The notes: generated by a model not told the origin, from the sequence alone. A DNA stretch of 64,000 nucleotides from Firmicutes bacterium FC7 (GCA_022760735.1 JAKELU010000001.1:204541-268540), one strand, 5' to 3'. Shown: positions 18,761-29,789, counted from the first letter of the stretch. Program-made: numbers and translations.

Positions 18761-19978
18761 ATGAAACAGGGAGGCAAATTGTTAATTGCACAGGGTGGAG
18801 GACCTACTGCAGTTATTAATCAGTCATTAATCGGTGCAGTATTAGAAGCTAGGAAATTCCCTCAAGTATCTAAAATATATGGGGCTATTCACGGAGTTTC
18901 AGGAATAGTAAACGAGGACTTTGTAGATTTAACTCAGGAAACAACTCACAATCTTGAATCAGTAGCATGCACACCTTCATCTGCACTACTTTCAACTAGA
19001 GATAAACCAGATGAAAAATATTGCGAAGAGATGTTTAAAGTTATGAAAGCACATGATATTAGATATTTCTTCTATATTGGTGGTAACGATTCTGCTGATA
19101 CAGTACGTATTGTAAATGAAAAAGCTAATGAGGCAAATTATGAACTAAGATCAATACATATTCCTAAAACAATAGATAATGACCTATTAGTTAATGACCA
19201 TTGTCCTGGATATGGATCAGCTGCTAAGTATGTAGTTCAAGCCTTTATGGGAGTTAATTTAGACTTAACAGCATTACCTGGAGTATATATAGGAGTTGTA
19301 ATGGGTAGACATGCAGGTTTCTTAACAGCTGCAGCTGCTATGGCTAAGAAATATCCAGAAGATGGCCCACATTTGATATATCTTCCTGAAAGGCCATTCT
19401 CTATAGAAAAATTCTTACTAGATGTTAAAGCAACCTATGAAAAATATGGTAAATGCATAATAGCTGTATCCGAAGGACTTTGTGACAGTGATGGCACACC
19501 TATAATAGCTAAATTGAACAAGGAAGTAGAAAGAGATAGTCACGGAAATATCCAATTATCAGGTACAGGTCAATTGGGAGACTTGCTAGCATCTGAAGTT
19601 AAAGCAAAGCTAGGTATAAAGAGAGTTAGAAGTGATACATTTGGATATATTCAAAGATCTTTCATGGGATGCGTATCTGATGTAGACCAAAGAGAGGCAA
19701 GAGAAGTTGGAGAAAAAGCAGCACAATTTGCTTTATGGAATAATGTAGATGGCTCTGTTACAATTCATAGAACAGGCACCTATGCTGTAGAATATAGATT
19801 ATCAAAATTAGAAGAAGTTGCAAGGTTAACTAAGTCAATGCCAGATAACTTCATCAACCAAGATGGAAATTATGTAACAGATGCTTTCAAGGAGTATGTA
19901 AGACCTTTATTAGGAAGTCAAATGCCAGAAGCTCATAGACTAAGAGCTCCAAAGGTAGAAAAAATATTAAACAAATAA
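18761..19978 (+). CDS. pfp: Diphosphate-dependent phosphofructokinase
   Basis: This 405-residue enzyme phosphorylates fructose 6-phosphate using pyrophosphate in glycolysis, reversibly. The glycine-rich GGGPTAVINQ is at about 12-20. The phosphoryl-donor loop is GGNDS at 107-111, with Asp where ATP enzymes have Gly, and PKTIDND at 135-141 has the Lys typical of PPi enzymes. MGRHAGF follows. These residues argue for PPi rather than ATP. ATG 18761 has AAGGAGG 6 bases upstream; an earlier in-frame TTG overlaps that site. It is monocistronic, with its own promoter and terminator. Confidence 0.92.
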   Translation: MKQGGKLLIAQGGGPTAVINQSLIGAVLEARKFPQVSKIYGAIHGVSGIVNEDFVDLTQETTHNLESVACTPSSALLSTRDKPDEKYCEEMFKVMKAHDIRYFFYIGGNDSADTVRIVNEKANEANYELRSIHIPKTIDNDLLVNDHCPGYGSAAKYVVQAFMGVNLDLTALPGVYIGVVMGRHAGFLTAAAAMAKKYPEDGPHLIYLPERPFSIEKFLLDVKATYEKYGKCIIAVSEGLCDSDGTPIIAKLNKEVERDSHGNIQLSGTGQLGDLLASEVKAKLGIKRVRSDTFGYIQRSFMGCVSDVDQREAREVGEKAAQFALWNNVDGSVTIHRTGTYAVEYRLSKLEEVARLTKSMPDNFINQDGNYVTDAFKEYVRPLLGSQMPEAHRLRAPKVEKILNK

Positions 19979-20002
19979 CAGGCTATGAAATTCCCCGTGA
20001 TG

Positions 20003-20038
20003 AAAAGTCAGCTATAATCAAGCTGACTTTTCTTTTTC
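20003..20038 (+). terminator. pfp terminator
   Basis: AAAAGTCAGCT/AGCTGACTTTT stem with a 7-base loop, followed by CTTTTT. Confidence 0.85.
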
Positions 20039-20050
20039 GATTTAAACTTT

Positions 20051-20080
20051 TTGTAACCTATTAATATACTTAGGTATGAT
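20051..20080 (+). promoter_or_regulatory. Possible promoter of the ABC exporter operon
   Basis: TTGTAA (20051-20056), 18-base spacer, TATGAT (20075-20080), about 40 bases before the ATPase start. The match is moderate. Confidence 0.4.
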
Positions 20081-20121
20081 AGAATACTATTAATATTAGA
20101 GATTGGGGGGGTAGTGAATAT

Positions 20122-20838
20122 TTGGATGATCTAATAGTTTTGAAAAATCTTAGAAAAGTTTACAAAATGGGCGATGAAAAGATTATAGCTCTTAATAGTA
20201 TAGATCTAAACATTAAACGAAATGAATTTGTATGTCTGCTCGGTACTTCCGGATCTGGAAAAAGTACCCTCCTAAATATGATGGCAGGACTAGAAAAACC
20301 AACTAAAGGAGAAATAATAATAAACGGTCATCATTTAGAGAAAATGAATGAAACGCAGCTTACAAAATTTAGACAGCTTAATATCGGATTTGTATTCCAG
20401 TCCTATAATCTCATTCCAACATTATCTGCTATGGAAAATGTAAGCCTTGGATTAACATTTAAAGGGGTTCCAAAAGCCAAACGAGATAAAATGGCAAAGG
20501 AAATGCTTGAAAATGTAGGATTAGGTAACAGACTACATCATAAACCATCTGAAATGAGTGGTGGACAGCAGCAAAGAGTTAGTATTGCAAGAGCCTTCGT
20601 TGGCAAGCCAAAGATTGTTTTTGCAGACGAACCAACTGGTAACCTAGATACTAAGACAACCTTTGAAGTCATGGACCTTATAACCGGAATGGCAAGAGAA
20701 AATAATCAAACCTTAATTATTGTAACTCACGATAATGAAATCTCCAGCTACGCTCATAGAGTCGTATATATAAGAGATGGAAATATCGAAAAGATTACGC
20801 ATAATCAAATCATAACAGAGGGGGAAAAAACTAAGTGA
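20122..20838 (+). CDS. ABC transporter ATP-binding protein, MacB/LolD type
   Basis: This is a 238-residue ATPase of the type that powers MacB/LolD/FtsE-like mechanotransmission rather than bulk transport. It has Walker A GTSGSGKSTLLNMMAG (near 41), Q-loop FVFQSYNLIPTLSAMENV, signature MSGGQQQRVSIARAFVG (near 146), Walker B IVFADEPTGNLD and the H-loop THD. The start is TTG at 20122, ten bases after a run of seven Gs; the nearby GTG and ATG are out of frame. It overlaps the next gene by 4 bases (GTGA), so the three genes form one coupled operon. Confidence 0.92.
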   Translation: MDDLIVLKNLRKVYKMGDEKIIALNSIDLNIKRNEFVCLLGTSGSGKSTLLNMMAGLEKPTKGEIIINGHHLEKMNETQLTKFRQLNIGFVFQSYNLIPTLSAMENVSLGLTFKGVPKAKRDKMAKEMLENVGLGNRLHHKPSEMSGGQQQRVSIARAFVGKPKIVFADEPTGNLDTKTTFEVMDLITGMARENNQTLIIVTHDNEISSYAHRVVYIRDGNIEKITHNQIITEGEKTK

Positions 20839-22841
20839 AACGGGCTTTATGCATATTAATAATATTTACAATTATTATTACAATGGTACCATCCATTGGA
20901 TTTGCACAAAATGGGTTGATAATTACCAGTAATAAAACCATAACAGCAACATCAGGAGATTCAATAAAAATCCCGATTGTTATTGAAAGCACTTATGATG
21001 ACATTGAAGATATAATAGTATCTGCTGACATTAGTGACCCAACTTATGTATATTTAACAGATTCTTCAAGTGAGTATATTGACTATCTTGAATATGGAGA
21101 TTCTAAAAGAGTAACTTTTAAAGCTAAAGTAGACGAGCTAGCACCACGAGGAACATATAAGGTAGATGTAACATTTAGATATTCTGGTGGTATTCAAAAC
21201 GAAACAGTATATATTCGAGTAAATAGCAATCCACCAAGTCTTAATATTTCAAGAGTTGACATACTACCTGAAAAAGAAGTTCACCCTGGTCAAAAATTTA
21301 ATATAGGAGTAGAATTAGAAAATCTTGGTGACATTACTGCAAATGATATAACAGTAACATTAGAAGGACTATCTGAAAGCGGGATATCCCTAGCTAATGG
21401 TTCAAGCACTCAGCGAATTCAGTCAATTCCTGGTGGTTTTAAAAACTACGCAGCCTTCCAGTTAGAAGCTTCTAGGTCTTTGAAAAGAGGTAGTCATCAA
21501 CTTAAATTAAGACTTAAATACAATGGGAATATGGAAGAAACCCATGATATAACAATTAATGTAGAAACAGACAGGAATGCTACATCAAATTTAATTTTTG
21601 AAGATCTTACATTCCCTAGTGGAGCAATTAGGCAAAATCAAGAAGTTAAAATAAGTTTTAACCTAAGAAACCAAGGTCAAAGCGAAGCAAAAAATATAAT
21701 TATTAAAGCTATTAGTAATGATGCTAACGGATTGGTTCCAAAATCCCTTAGTCAACTAAAAATTGATTCAATCGCTCCAGGTGAGTTTGAAACTGTTGAA
21801 TTCCTATTTTTAACCACTAAAAACTCAGAAACAAGAAATTATCCAATAGATATTAATGTAGACTATGAAGACGACTTAATTGCACCTGGTGAAACATATA
21901 ATATAAATCAATTTGTAGGGGTTTTTGTTGAATCTCCAGACGAAAATGCAAACCAATCAACTCCAAAGCTAATAATTGATAAGTACAGCTTTGAACCTTC
22001 ACTTGTTAAAGCTGGGGATACATTTACCATGAACTTATCATTCTTTAACACTAATAGCAGTAAAGCAGTTAAGAACATTAAAATATTCTTAACTTCCGAT
22101 GAAAGAACAGACCCAAATAGCAACTCTGCTGGTGGTTCAGTATTTACTCCTGTTGATAGTTCAAATACTTTCTACATCGATAGCATACCTCCTAAAGGAA
22201 GAGTTGAAAAAAAGATAACCATGTTTACAGTACCTGATGCACAAGCAAAAACTTATACCTTAACAGCTAATTTTGAATACGAGGATGGCCAAGCAAATCA
22301 ATATACAGCAACTGAGCTTATTGGTGTACCTGTTGTGCAACAATCCAAGCTAGATGTTGGTGAAGTAAGCTTTTTCCCAGAAGCATATGTAGGACAGTCA
22401 ACTCCAATCTCATTAGAATTTTATAATACAGGTAAGGTTACGCTTTATAATATGATGGTAAAGCTAGAAGGAGATTTCCAAACAGAGAACGGCCAATATT
22501 ATGTAGGAAACTTCACTAGTGGAAGTAGTGAGTATTTTGAAGGATATGTAATACCTAATTCTCCTGGCGAATTAAAAGGTGCCGTGGTATTTACCTATGA
22601 AGACTCCACAGGTCAAATTCAAGAAGTTAGAAAAGAATTTACCCTTAATGTAATGGAAATGATGATGGAACCAGAATTTCCAGGTGAAATGCCTCCATAT
22701 GATGAGATGCCTCAAAAAGGTGGTTCTAGCGCCGCTAAGATTATTGGAGGTATAATGGCAGCTATAGCTATTATAGCTGGTGTAGTCATATTTAAGAAAA
22801 GAAAAAATAAAAAATTAGAGGCAATGGAAATAGATGAGTAA
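20835..22841 (+). CDS. Exported NEW3/CARDB-like protein with C-terminal membrane anchor
   Basis: This is a 668-residue surface protein. A signal peptide (1-24, ending SIGFAQ) is followed by about five immunoglobulin-like beta-sandwich units. Each contains the recurring phrase of a binding-family domain, such as NLGDITANDITVTLEG, NQGQSEAKNIIIKA and NTGKVTLYNMMVKLEG; this is COG1361/NEW3 or CARDB character. It ends with a single membrane helix (about 635-655) and a basic KKRKNKK tail. It is translated between, and overlaps, an ABC ATPase gene and a MacB-type permease gene. It is therefore probably the extracytoplasmic partner of that system. The ligand is unknown. Confidence 0.8.
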   Translation: MKRALCILIIFTIIITMVPSIGFAQNGLIITSNKTITATSGDSIKIPIVIESTYDDIEDIIVSADISDPTYVYLTDSSSEYIDYLEYGDSKRVTFKAKVDELAPRGTYKVDVTFRYSGGIQNETVYIRVNSNPPSLNISRVDILPEKEVHPGQKFNIGVELENLGDITANDITVTLEGLSESGISLANGSSTQRIQSIPGGFKNYAAFQLEASRSLKRGSHQLKLRLKYNGNMEETHDITINVETDRNATSNLIFEDLTFPSGAIRQNQEVKISFNLRNQGQSEAKNIIIKAISNDANGLVPKSLSQLKIDSIAPGEFETVEFLFLTTKNSETRNYPIDINVDYEDDLIAPGETYNINQFVGVFVESPDENANQSTPKLIIDKYSFEPSLVKAGDTFTMNLSFFNTNSSKAVKNIKIFLTSDERTDPNSNSAGGSVFTPVDSSNTFYIDSIPPKGRVEKKITMFTVPDAQAKTYTLTANFEYEDGQANQYTATELIGVPVVQQSKLDVGEVSFFPEAYVGQSTPISLEFYNTGKVTLYNMMVKLEGDFQTENGQYYVGNFTSGSSEYFEGYVIPNSPGELKGAVVFTYEDSTGQIQEVRKEFTLNVMEMMMEPEFPGEMPPYDEMPQKGGSSAAKIIGGIMAAIAIIAGVVIFKKRKNKKLEAMEIDE

Positions 22842-24141
22842 CATAGATTTAATCCGAATGGGCATTAAGAATCTGTGGAGAAGAAAGTTAAGAACCTTTT
22901 TAACAGTATTAGGAGTAATTATTGGTACTAGTTCAATAGTTGTTATGCTAAGCTTAGGATTTGGCCTAACCCAAGGCTTCCAGGATCAAATTTCTCAATG
23001 GGGTGATCTAACAACAATTAATGTTTACCAGCGATGGGTAGACCCTTCTATGCCAAGCAAGGATCAAGTTAAACTAGATGATAATGCAGTAGCAGCATTT
23101 AAAGCGATTCCTCATGTTATAGCAGTTAGTCCTACAATTGAAACCTATGGTACAGTTATAAATGGCCGATATATAGCACAGGTACCTATTAAAGGTATCG
23201 ATCCTGATGTAATGGCTGAATTTGGATTTGAAGTTGCTGAAGGAAGACTTCTAAATAACTCAGATGAACTAACTGTCGTTTTCGGTGGTGGAATGCAGCA
23301 CAATTTTTGGGACCCTAAAGCTAGAGTTTGGCGTGAGCCGAAGATTAACTTAATGAAAGACAGAATGTCATTAACCCTAAATCCTAATTATGGTTATGAA
23401 CAACCAGGTCAAAAGACACCAAATTATAAGGAATACAAGATAAAGACTGCTGGTGTACTTGTAGAAGGAAATTGGGAGACAGACTATGGTATATATATGC
23501 CTATAAAAGTAGTACAGCAGCTAATTAAGGACAAAGAAAAAGCCGAAAATCAAAAGCCTCAAAAGGGTAATAACAACGAATCGCAATACCAGCGAATCAA
23601 TGTAAAAGTAGATGACATGAAGAATGTACAAGATGTACAAGAAACCATAAAGAACATGGGACATGAAGCATATAGCTTAAATGATCAACTAGAATCAATG
23701 AAGCAAACAGCTGGTATAATTCAAGCTGTACTAGGAGGAATTGGAGCTATCTCACTACTAGTAGCAGCCATAGGGATTACCAATACGATGGTTATGAGTA
23801 TATATGAACGAACAAAGGAAATAGGAGTTATGAAGGTAATTGGAGCATCTCTAAAGGATATTAAGAGACTATTCTTATTTGAGGCAGCCTTAATAGGCTT
23901 ACTTGGTGGAATACTAGGTATATGCTTTAGCTATCTATTATCCTTTATAATAAACCATTTCGGTTCATCATTTTTAGGTAATTTCTTTGGAACTGGCGGA
24001 GAATCTAAAATATCCATTATTCCTATATGGTTAATATTTGCAGCTATGGCTTTCTCAGCGTTGATAGGAATTATATCTGGGTATTATCCAGCAAGAAGAG
24101 CAATGAATTTATCAGCTTTAGAGGCTATCAGAACTGAGTAA
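22834..24141 (+). CDS. MacB/FtsX-type ABC transporter permease
   Basis: This is a 435-residue membrane protein with the MacB layout: an N-terminal helix (about 18-45, TFLTVLGVIIGTSSIVVMLS), a large extracytoplasmic domain (about 50-285), and three C-terminal helices. The conserved SIYERTKEIGVMKVIGAS lies near 325 and YYPARRAMNLSALEAIR at the end. It overlaps the NEW3 protein gene by 8 bases. With the ATPase it forms a complete transporter that could move or release a surface polymer, lipoprotein or peptide. There is no substrate clue inside the operon. Confidence 0.88.
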   Translation: MSNIDLIRMGIKNLWRRKLRTFLTVLGVIIGTSSIVVMLSLGFGLTQGFQDQISQWGDLTTINVYQRWVDPSMPSKDQVKLDDNAVAAFKAIPHVIAVSPTIETYGTVINGRYIAQVPIKGIDPDVMAEFGFEVAEGRLLNNSDELTVVFGGGMQHNFWDPKARVWREPKINLMKDRMSLTLNPNYGYEQPGQKTPNYKEYKIKTAGVLVEGNWETDYGIYMPIKVVQQLIKDKEKAENQKPQKGNNNESQYQRINVKVDDMKNVQDVQETIKNMGHEAYSLNDQLESMKQTAGIIQAVLGGIGAISLLVAAIGITNTMVMSIYERTKEIGVMKVIGASLKDIKRLFLFEAALIGLLGGILGICFSYLLSFIINHFGSSFLGNFFGTGGESKISIIPIWLIFAAMAFSALIGIISGYYPARRAMNLSALEAIRTE

Positions 24142-24160
24142 AGAAAATATGCTCAAATCA

Positions 24161-24204
24161 AAAGAGATTGCATACTATACATGTATAATATGTAATCTCT
24201 TTTA
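24161..24204 (+). terminator. Terminator of the ABC/NEW3 operon
   Basis: Stem AAAGAGATTGCATA/TATGTAATCTCTTT with one G-U pair and a 14-base loop, followed by a short T run. Confidence 0.7.
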
Positions 24205-24250
24205 ATGTATTACTAGTCTTTACATTTCTTACTTACTTTATTTTTTTATA

Positions 24251-24296
24251 AAAAAAGATATAGAATAGGTAGTTAGCAAACTTTCTATTCTATATC
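24251..24296 (-). terminator. Terminator of the SLH repeat protein gene
   Basis: Perfect 12-bp stem GATATAGAATAG/CTATTCTATATC with a T7 tract on the minus strand. Confidence 0.85.
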
Positions 24297-24325
24297 CATT
24301 ATACAACAATTAATTTACGCCAGTC

Positions 24326-26239
24326 TTATCTTATATTTATTTCTGTTACGATTAGTTTATATCCATCATAATATCCAAATACCAATACTTCCATATCATC
24401 GTCCAAATCATAAATGTCTAAGTTATAATAATTTCTCTCTGTAATTAAAGTATCATCATTAACCACAATAGTTAATTCATCACCATAGTTATATTGACTA
24501 AGGTCAGAGCTTATTACCTCAAGTTCAACTTCTTTTCTTCTTGTATTGACATCTGTTATTATACCTCTTATCATGGATTCTGCTCCACGAGTATCAGCTT
24601 CTAGTTCTAGTATCTCATCACTACCTACAATTACTACTACATAATATCCTACATTTAAATTTGTTACATTTGCTGACTTTTTGTCTACTTTTATTTTTGC
24701 ATCTTTTCCTAAGGAATAAGTTTCCTCTTTACCAGTTTCCTTATTTCTTATTGTAATTTCTGTTCCACTGTTAAGCCTTGTAGAAATTGCAGAGATAACT
24801 CCTTTTATCTCATGTTCTACGACCTCAGCATCTATATTTACAACCAATCCATATTCTAGATCAAGAACTACTTCATCACCAATTCTTAAATCCTTGAAAT
24901 CTACTCTTTTACCATTTCTACGAATATCCACGTCTTCATCTAATTCGTATTCAACCTTATTCCCTTTAGTCTTTTCAACTGTTATATAATAAATAGTCTC
25001 TTTTGAAACAACTTCAGATCCTAAATCTACAATAATCCCTTCAACTTCTCCGCTCATTGCAGTTGCTTCTATTTCTGTAACTAGATTATTTTCTGTGAAT
25101 AATACTACCTTATCGCCTTTATTTAAATCGATAAGCTTTGCTTTAGCTCCATCTAATGTAATATCCGCATCATTTACTACTACAAACTCAACAGTTTTAG
25201 TTGTACTGCTTTCCTTATACTCTACAGTAATTTTATTGGTTACAGGTGAAACACTTATTATAGTCCCTGTTATTTCAGCTTCTAAAGTTTCCGCTTCAAC
25301 ACTAATTGCTGTACTAGTTCCCTTTTTAATTGTAACTTCAACTGTTTGTCCTTCAAATAAGCTTGTAGATGTAGTTGTTTTCCCATCAAGCTTTATAGTA
25401 GTAGTTGTATCAACTAAATATGCCGCTTCCGAACCTGATTTAGCTTTTACTGTAATAAATGTATTAGTACCTATTTTATTAATTTTGGTAATAGTCCCCA
25501 CTATAAGGTCTGTTTCATCTACTGGTGTATTTGGTTTCTCAGGAGTCTGAGGGTTCTTTTTCAAATAATTATAGGCAGTTGACATCATTTTAGCCATCTG
25601 CTCCCTCAATAAAGGAGATGATGGTTCAAATTTACCATTGCCTGTACCATTAGCACTAAGCACACCTGCTTCTATTAGGACATAAAGCGTCTTATGATAT
25701 TCAGGTTTTATTAAATCTAAGTCGCTAAATGTCAATGATACAAAAGATTTGCTATTTGCTACTTTTTCCAAATCCATTGCTTTAGCCATATAGATACTTA
25801 TATCAAGTCTTCCAACTCTTTTATTAGTCCCAGTTCTTAACATATCCAATGAAGCAGCTTTTCTCAAATCGGCTTCTGAGATTACATTTTTGTAAAGGCA
25901 TTTCATTACTGCTTCACGTGCCCATGTTGGAATATTTAATTCAGTCATTAAACCGCTGTATTTATTTTGACTTGCCTTTATCTCATCGTTTGTCATACTT
26001 AACAGCTTGGACAATAACTGCATAGTTTCTAAGTAGGTTAATGTACCTCTTGGTTTAAAGGTACCGTCATCGTAGCCTTTAATAAATCCTAATTTAACCA
26101 TTTCTTCGATATAAGTATATGCCCAGTGAGTACTAGGTACATCACTAAAGGTTGCCGCAAAAGTAGGTATCGAAGGCATTATCATAAGAACCAAAAGTAC
26201 CAATGCAACACCCCTTAGAAGTTTCCTACTAAATACCAT
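24326..26239 (-). CDS. S-layer-homology protein with five tandem beta-rich repeats
   Basis: This is a 637-residue secreted protein. The signal peptide covers 1-28. SLH motifs occupy about 30-225, with clear ends at FSDVPSTHWAYTYIEEMVKL and FSDLDLIKPE..LREQMAKMM; they anchor proteins to pyruvylated wall polysaccharide. A Pro/Thr linker (228-243) leads to five tandem units of about 78 residues starting near 246, 322, 398, 478 and 556. Each unit begins xGxIxxI and ends with a V-x-L/V-I-x-A-like strand (for instance GEVEGIIVDLG and HEIKGVISAIS). The repeat family is not one I can name with certainty (DUF5666-like at best). It is convergent with the ABC/NEW3 operon. Confidence 0.85.
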   Translation of the reverse strand: MVFSRKLLRGVALVLLVLMIMPSIPTFAATFSDVPSTHWAYTYIEEMVKLGFIKGYDDGTFKPRGTLTYLETMQLLSKLLSMTNDEIKASQNKYSGLMTELNIPTWAREAVMKCLYKNVISEADLRKAASLDMLRTGTNKRVGRLDISIYMAKAMDLEKVANSKSFVSLTFSDLDLIKPEYHKTLYVLIEAGVLSANGTGNGKFEPSSPLLREQMAKMMSTAYNYLKKNPQTPEKPNTPVDETDLIVGTITKINKIGTNTFITVKAKSGSEAAYLVDTTTTIKLDGKTTTSTSLFEGQTVEVTIKKGTSTAISVEAETLEAEITGTIISVSPVTNKITVEYKESSTTKTVEFVVVNDADITLDGAKAKLIDLNKGDKVVLFTENNLVTEIEATAMSGEVEGIIVDLGSEVVSKETIYYITVEKTKGNKVEYELDEDVDIRRNGKRVDFKDLRIGDEVVLDLEYGLVVNIDAEVVEHEIKGVISAISTRLNSGTEITIRNKETGKEETYSLGKDAKIKVDKKSANVTNLNVGYYVVVIVGSDEILELEADTRGAESMIRGIITDVNTRRKEVELEVISSDLSQYNYGDELTIVVNDDTLITERNYYNLDIYDLDDDMEVLVFGYYDGYKLIVTEINIR

Positions 26240-26346
26240 ATTTAGTCCCCCTTTTCTATTAGTTTAGTTATAGAAACATTTGTTATATTTACCTAATTAT
26301 ATTCTATAACAAAAACAGGGCATTTGGTGTTACATTTTGGTGACAA

Positions 26347-27981
<1,635 letters not shown>

Positions 27982-28159
27982 TTAAATCTTTAACTACAAT
28001 ATTCTATACCAATTGATAGTTTATGTCAAAATATATTTGTAATCTCAATTTAATATTATAACCCACTAATCCATAGTATAATTATAATGTAGGTAAATAT
28101 CCATAGAATGTTTTTACCCTAAAATAAACTTTAAAAAACTACAAGAAAGGAGAGATATA

Positions 28160-28759
28160 GTGAAAAAAATTATAGTAATATTATTGGTCTTATCTATGCT
28201 ATTATCTTTATTAGTTCCTATAATTGCTAATGCTGAACCAGAAGATATATTTCTCTCCTCTGGCAAGGCTCTAAAAGCCTTAGGTGTATTAGTAGGTAAT
28301 GAAAATGGAGATTTAATGCTAAATGACAAACTAAAAAGACAAGATATGGTTGTCCTAATGAGTAGACTTTATAATAAAGAAGATTCAGCAAGAACTTTTC
28401 TGTTAAAACCTTCATTTACAGACATAACAAACAAATTCTATGAGCCTTATATTAAATGGGCAGTAGATAAAGGTTTAATCGTTGGTATGAATGAAAGTAC
28501 ATTTGGTTTCAATCAACTAGTAACTGTTAAGCAGTTTATGACAGTCTTACTTAGAGCTTTAGGTTACGAAGAGGAAGCAAAATTATGGGATACTGTACCA
28601 GAACTTGCAAATACTCTTGGAATAATGAAGGGATTGGAATTAAATCCAGATTCTAGCTTAACTAGAGGTCAAATGGCAGTAATGACTCTTAACACCTTAA
28701 AACTAACAATTAAAGGAAGTACAATGACATTAGCAGAAAAATTGAATTTAAGTCTATAG
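28160..28759 (+). CDS. Small SLH-domain exported protein
   Basis: This is a 199-residue protein with a signal peptide (1-26, ending IIANAEP). The rest is built of SLH-like units: residues 35-85 (LGVLVGNENGDLMLNDKLKR), 87-140 (FTDITNKFYEPYIKWAVDKG) and 145-190 (ELNPDSSLTRGQMAVMTLN). It has no effector domain, so it may be a wall-bound spacer or S-layer accessory. GTG start with AGGAGAG upstream. It is followed immediately by a strong terminator. Confidence 0.82.
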   Translation: MKKIIVILLVLSMLLSLLVPIIANAEPEDIFLSSGKALKALGVLVGNENGDLMLNDKLKRQDMVVLMSRLYNKEDSARTFLLKPSFTDITNKFYEPYIKWAVDKGLIVGMNESTFGFNQLVTVKQFMTVLLRALGYEEEAKLWDTVPELANTLGIMKGLELNPDSSLTRGQMAVMTLNTLKLTIKGSTMTLAEKLNLSL

Positions 28760-28760
28760 A

Positions 28761-28784
28761 AAAACCCGAAAATCGGGTTTTTTT
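28761..28784 (+). terminator. Terminator after the small SLH gene
   Basis: Stem AACCCGA/TCGGGTT with a 3-base loop, then seven Ts. Confidence 0.88.
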
Positions 28785-28792
28785 GGTATAAT
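28784..28792 (+). promoter_or_regulatory. Possible extended -10 promoter of the hydrolase gene
   Basis: TGGTATAAT directly after the upstream terminator, about 32 bases before the start codon at 28824. No good -35 is visible. Confidence 0.4.
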
Positions 28793-28823
28793 TTAATATA
28801 AGAATTGCGAAAGGAGAATGTAT

Positions 28824-29501
28824 ATGAAGATTACTTATCTTGGACATTCAGCATTCATATTAGAGGATGGAGATTTCAAAGCAGTCATAGACCCTTTTAT
28901 ATCCGGTAACCCTATGTCTAATATAAATGTAGATGAGATTACTGGATTAACACATATCTTTGTAACCCATGGACACGGAGACCATTTAGGAGATACAATT
29001 AAGCTCGCTAAGAATAACGATGCTTTGATAATCTCAAATGCAGAAATAACAAATTACCTAAAAAGCCTAGGCCTCAGGACTCATTCTATGCATATAGGAG
29101 GAAGGTATAAATTTGACTTCGGTACTGTAAAACTTACACCTGCCTTACATGGTTCAGCAATCCAAACAGAAGAAGGAACAGTTTATGGAGGAAACCCTTG
29201 TGGATTTGTAATTGAAGTAAATAGCAAAAAGGTTTATCACCTAGGCGATACAGGCCTAACCATGGATATGAAGTTAGTTGAAATTGAAAATATTGATGCT
29301 GCATTAGTGCCAATAGGTGGTAATTTTACAATGGATATCGATGATGCTATAAGAGCTATTGACTTTATAAAGCCAAAACTGGCTATACCTATGCATTATG
29401 ATACTTTCCCTGTTATTAAAGCAGATCCTAAAGAATTTGAGAAGAAGAATAAAACTTGTAAGACTCTAATTATGTCAATAGGAGAAACATTTGAATTATA
29501 A
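28824..29501 (+). CDS. UPF0173 metal-dependent hydrolase (metallo-beta-lactamase fold)
   Basis: This is a 225-residue cytoplasmic hydrolase. The metal motif THGHGDHLGD is near residue 50, with further ligands in LHGSA, HLGDTG and PMHYDTFP, the layout of the UPF0173/YtkL group. Its physiological substrate is not known. Of two in-frame ATGs I take the second, at 28824; the first would sit only one base from the ribosome site GGAG. It is flanked by terminators, so it is probably transcribed alone. Confidence 0.9.
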   Translation: MKITYLGHSAFILEDGDFKAVIDPFISGNPMSNINVDEITGLTHIFVTHGHGDHLGDTIKLAKNNDALIISNAEITNYLKSLGLRTHSMHIGGRYKFDFGTVKLTPALHGSAIQTEEGTVYGGNPCGFVIEVNSKKVYHLGDTGLTMDMKLVEIENIDAALVPIGGNFTMDIDDAIRAIDFIKPKLAIPMHYDTFPVIKADPKEFEKKNKTCKTLIMSIGETFEL

Positions 29502-29517
29502 TTAACAAAAAATATAA

Positions 29518-29546
29518 AGGGGGCAGTTTCCTGCCCCTCATTTTTA
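29518..29546 (+). terminator. Terminator of the UPF0173 gene
   Basis: GGGGCAG/CTGCCCC stem with a TTTC loop, followed by TCATTTTTA. Confidence 0.8.
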
Positions 29547-29730
29547 TGTTATTTTTATATCATACTTTCTAATTATATTATATAGATATGTCATAATGAT
29601 GTCAAATATATTTTGTAAATTCCTGCATTTTCCAAGTGTCAACATCTTGGTTTCTAGTTTTATATTTAACAAAGTTTTACATAAATTTTTATAAATAATT
29701 CTCTTCTATTTGTTATTTTATTAATTATTC

Positions 29731-29759
29731 TACACATGTAAACGTTTTCATCGTATAAT
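29731..29759 (+). promoter_or_regulatory. ald promoter with an embedded catabolite-type cre operator
   Basis: TACACA (29731-29736) and TATAAT (29754-29759) are 17 bases apart. The spacer begins with TGTAAACGTTTTCA (29737-29750), which fits the CcpA cre consensus TGWAANCGNTNWCA at every position. A regulator bound here would block RNA polymerase. The start codon follows about 30 bases downstream. CcpA itself is not in the window; the LacI-family protein at 33491-34519 is another candidate binder. Confidence 0.6.
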
Positions 29760-29789
29760 TATCTTATCTTTTCATTAGGAGGAGAGAAA

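Noticed and set aside
25095-25550. 151-codon plus-strand frame inside the SLH gene
   Set aside because: It is a shadow of the tandem repeats, with a Val/Ser/Leu-rich translation, no start signals and no known motif.
29502-29789. Riboswitch upstream of ald
   Set aside because: I found no glycine-riboswitch core or other known aptamer motif, only a promoter, a cre box and AT-rich sequence.
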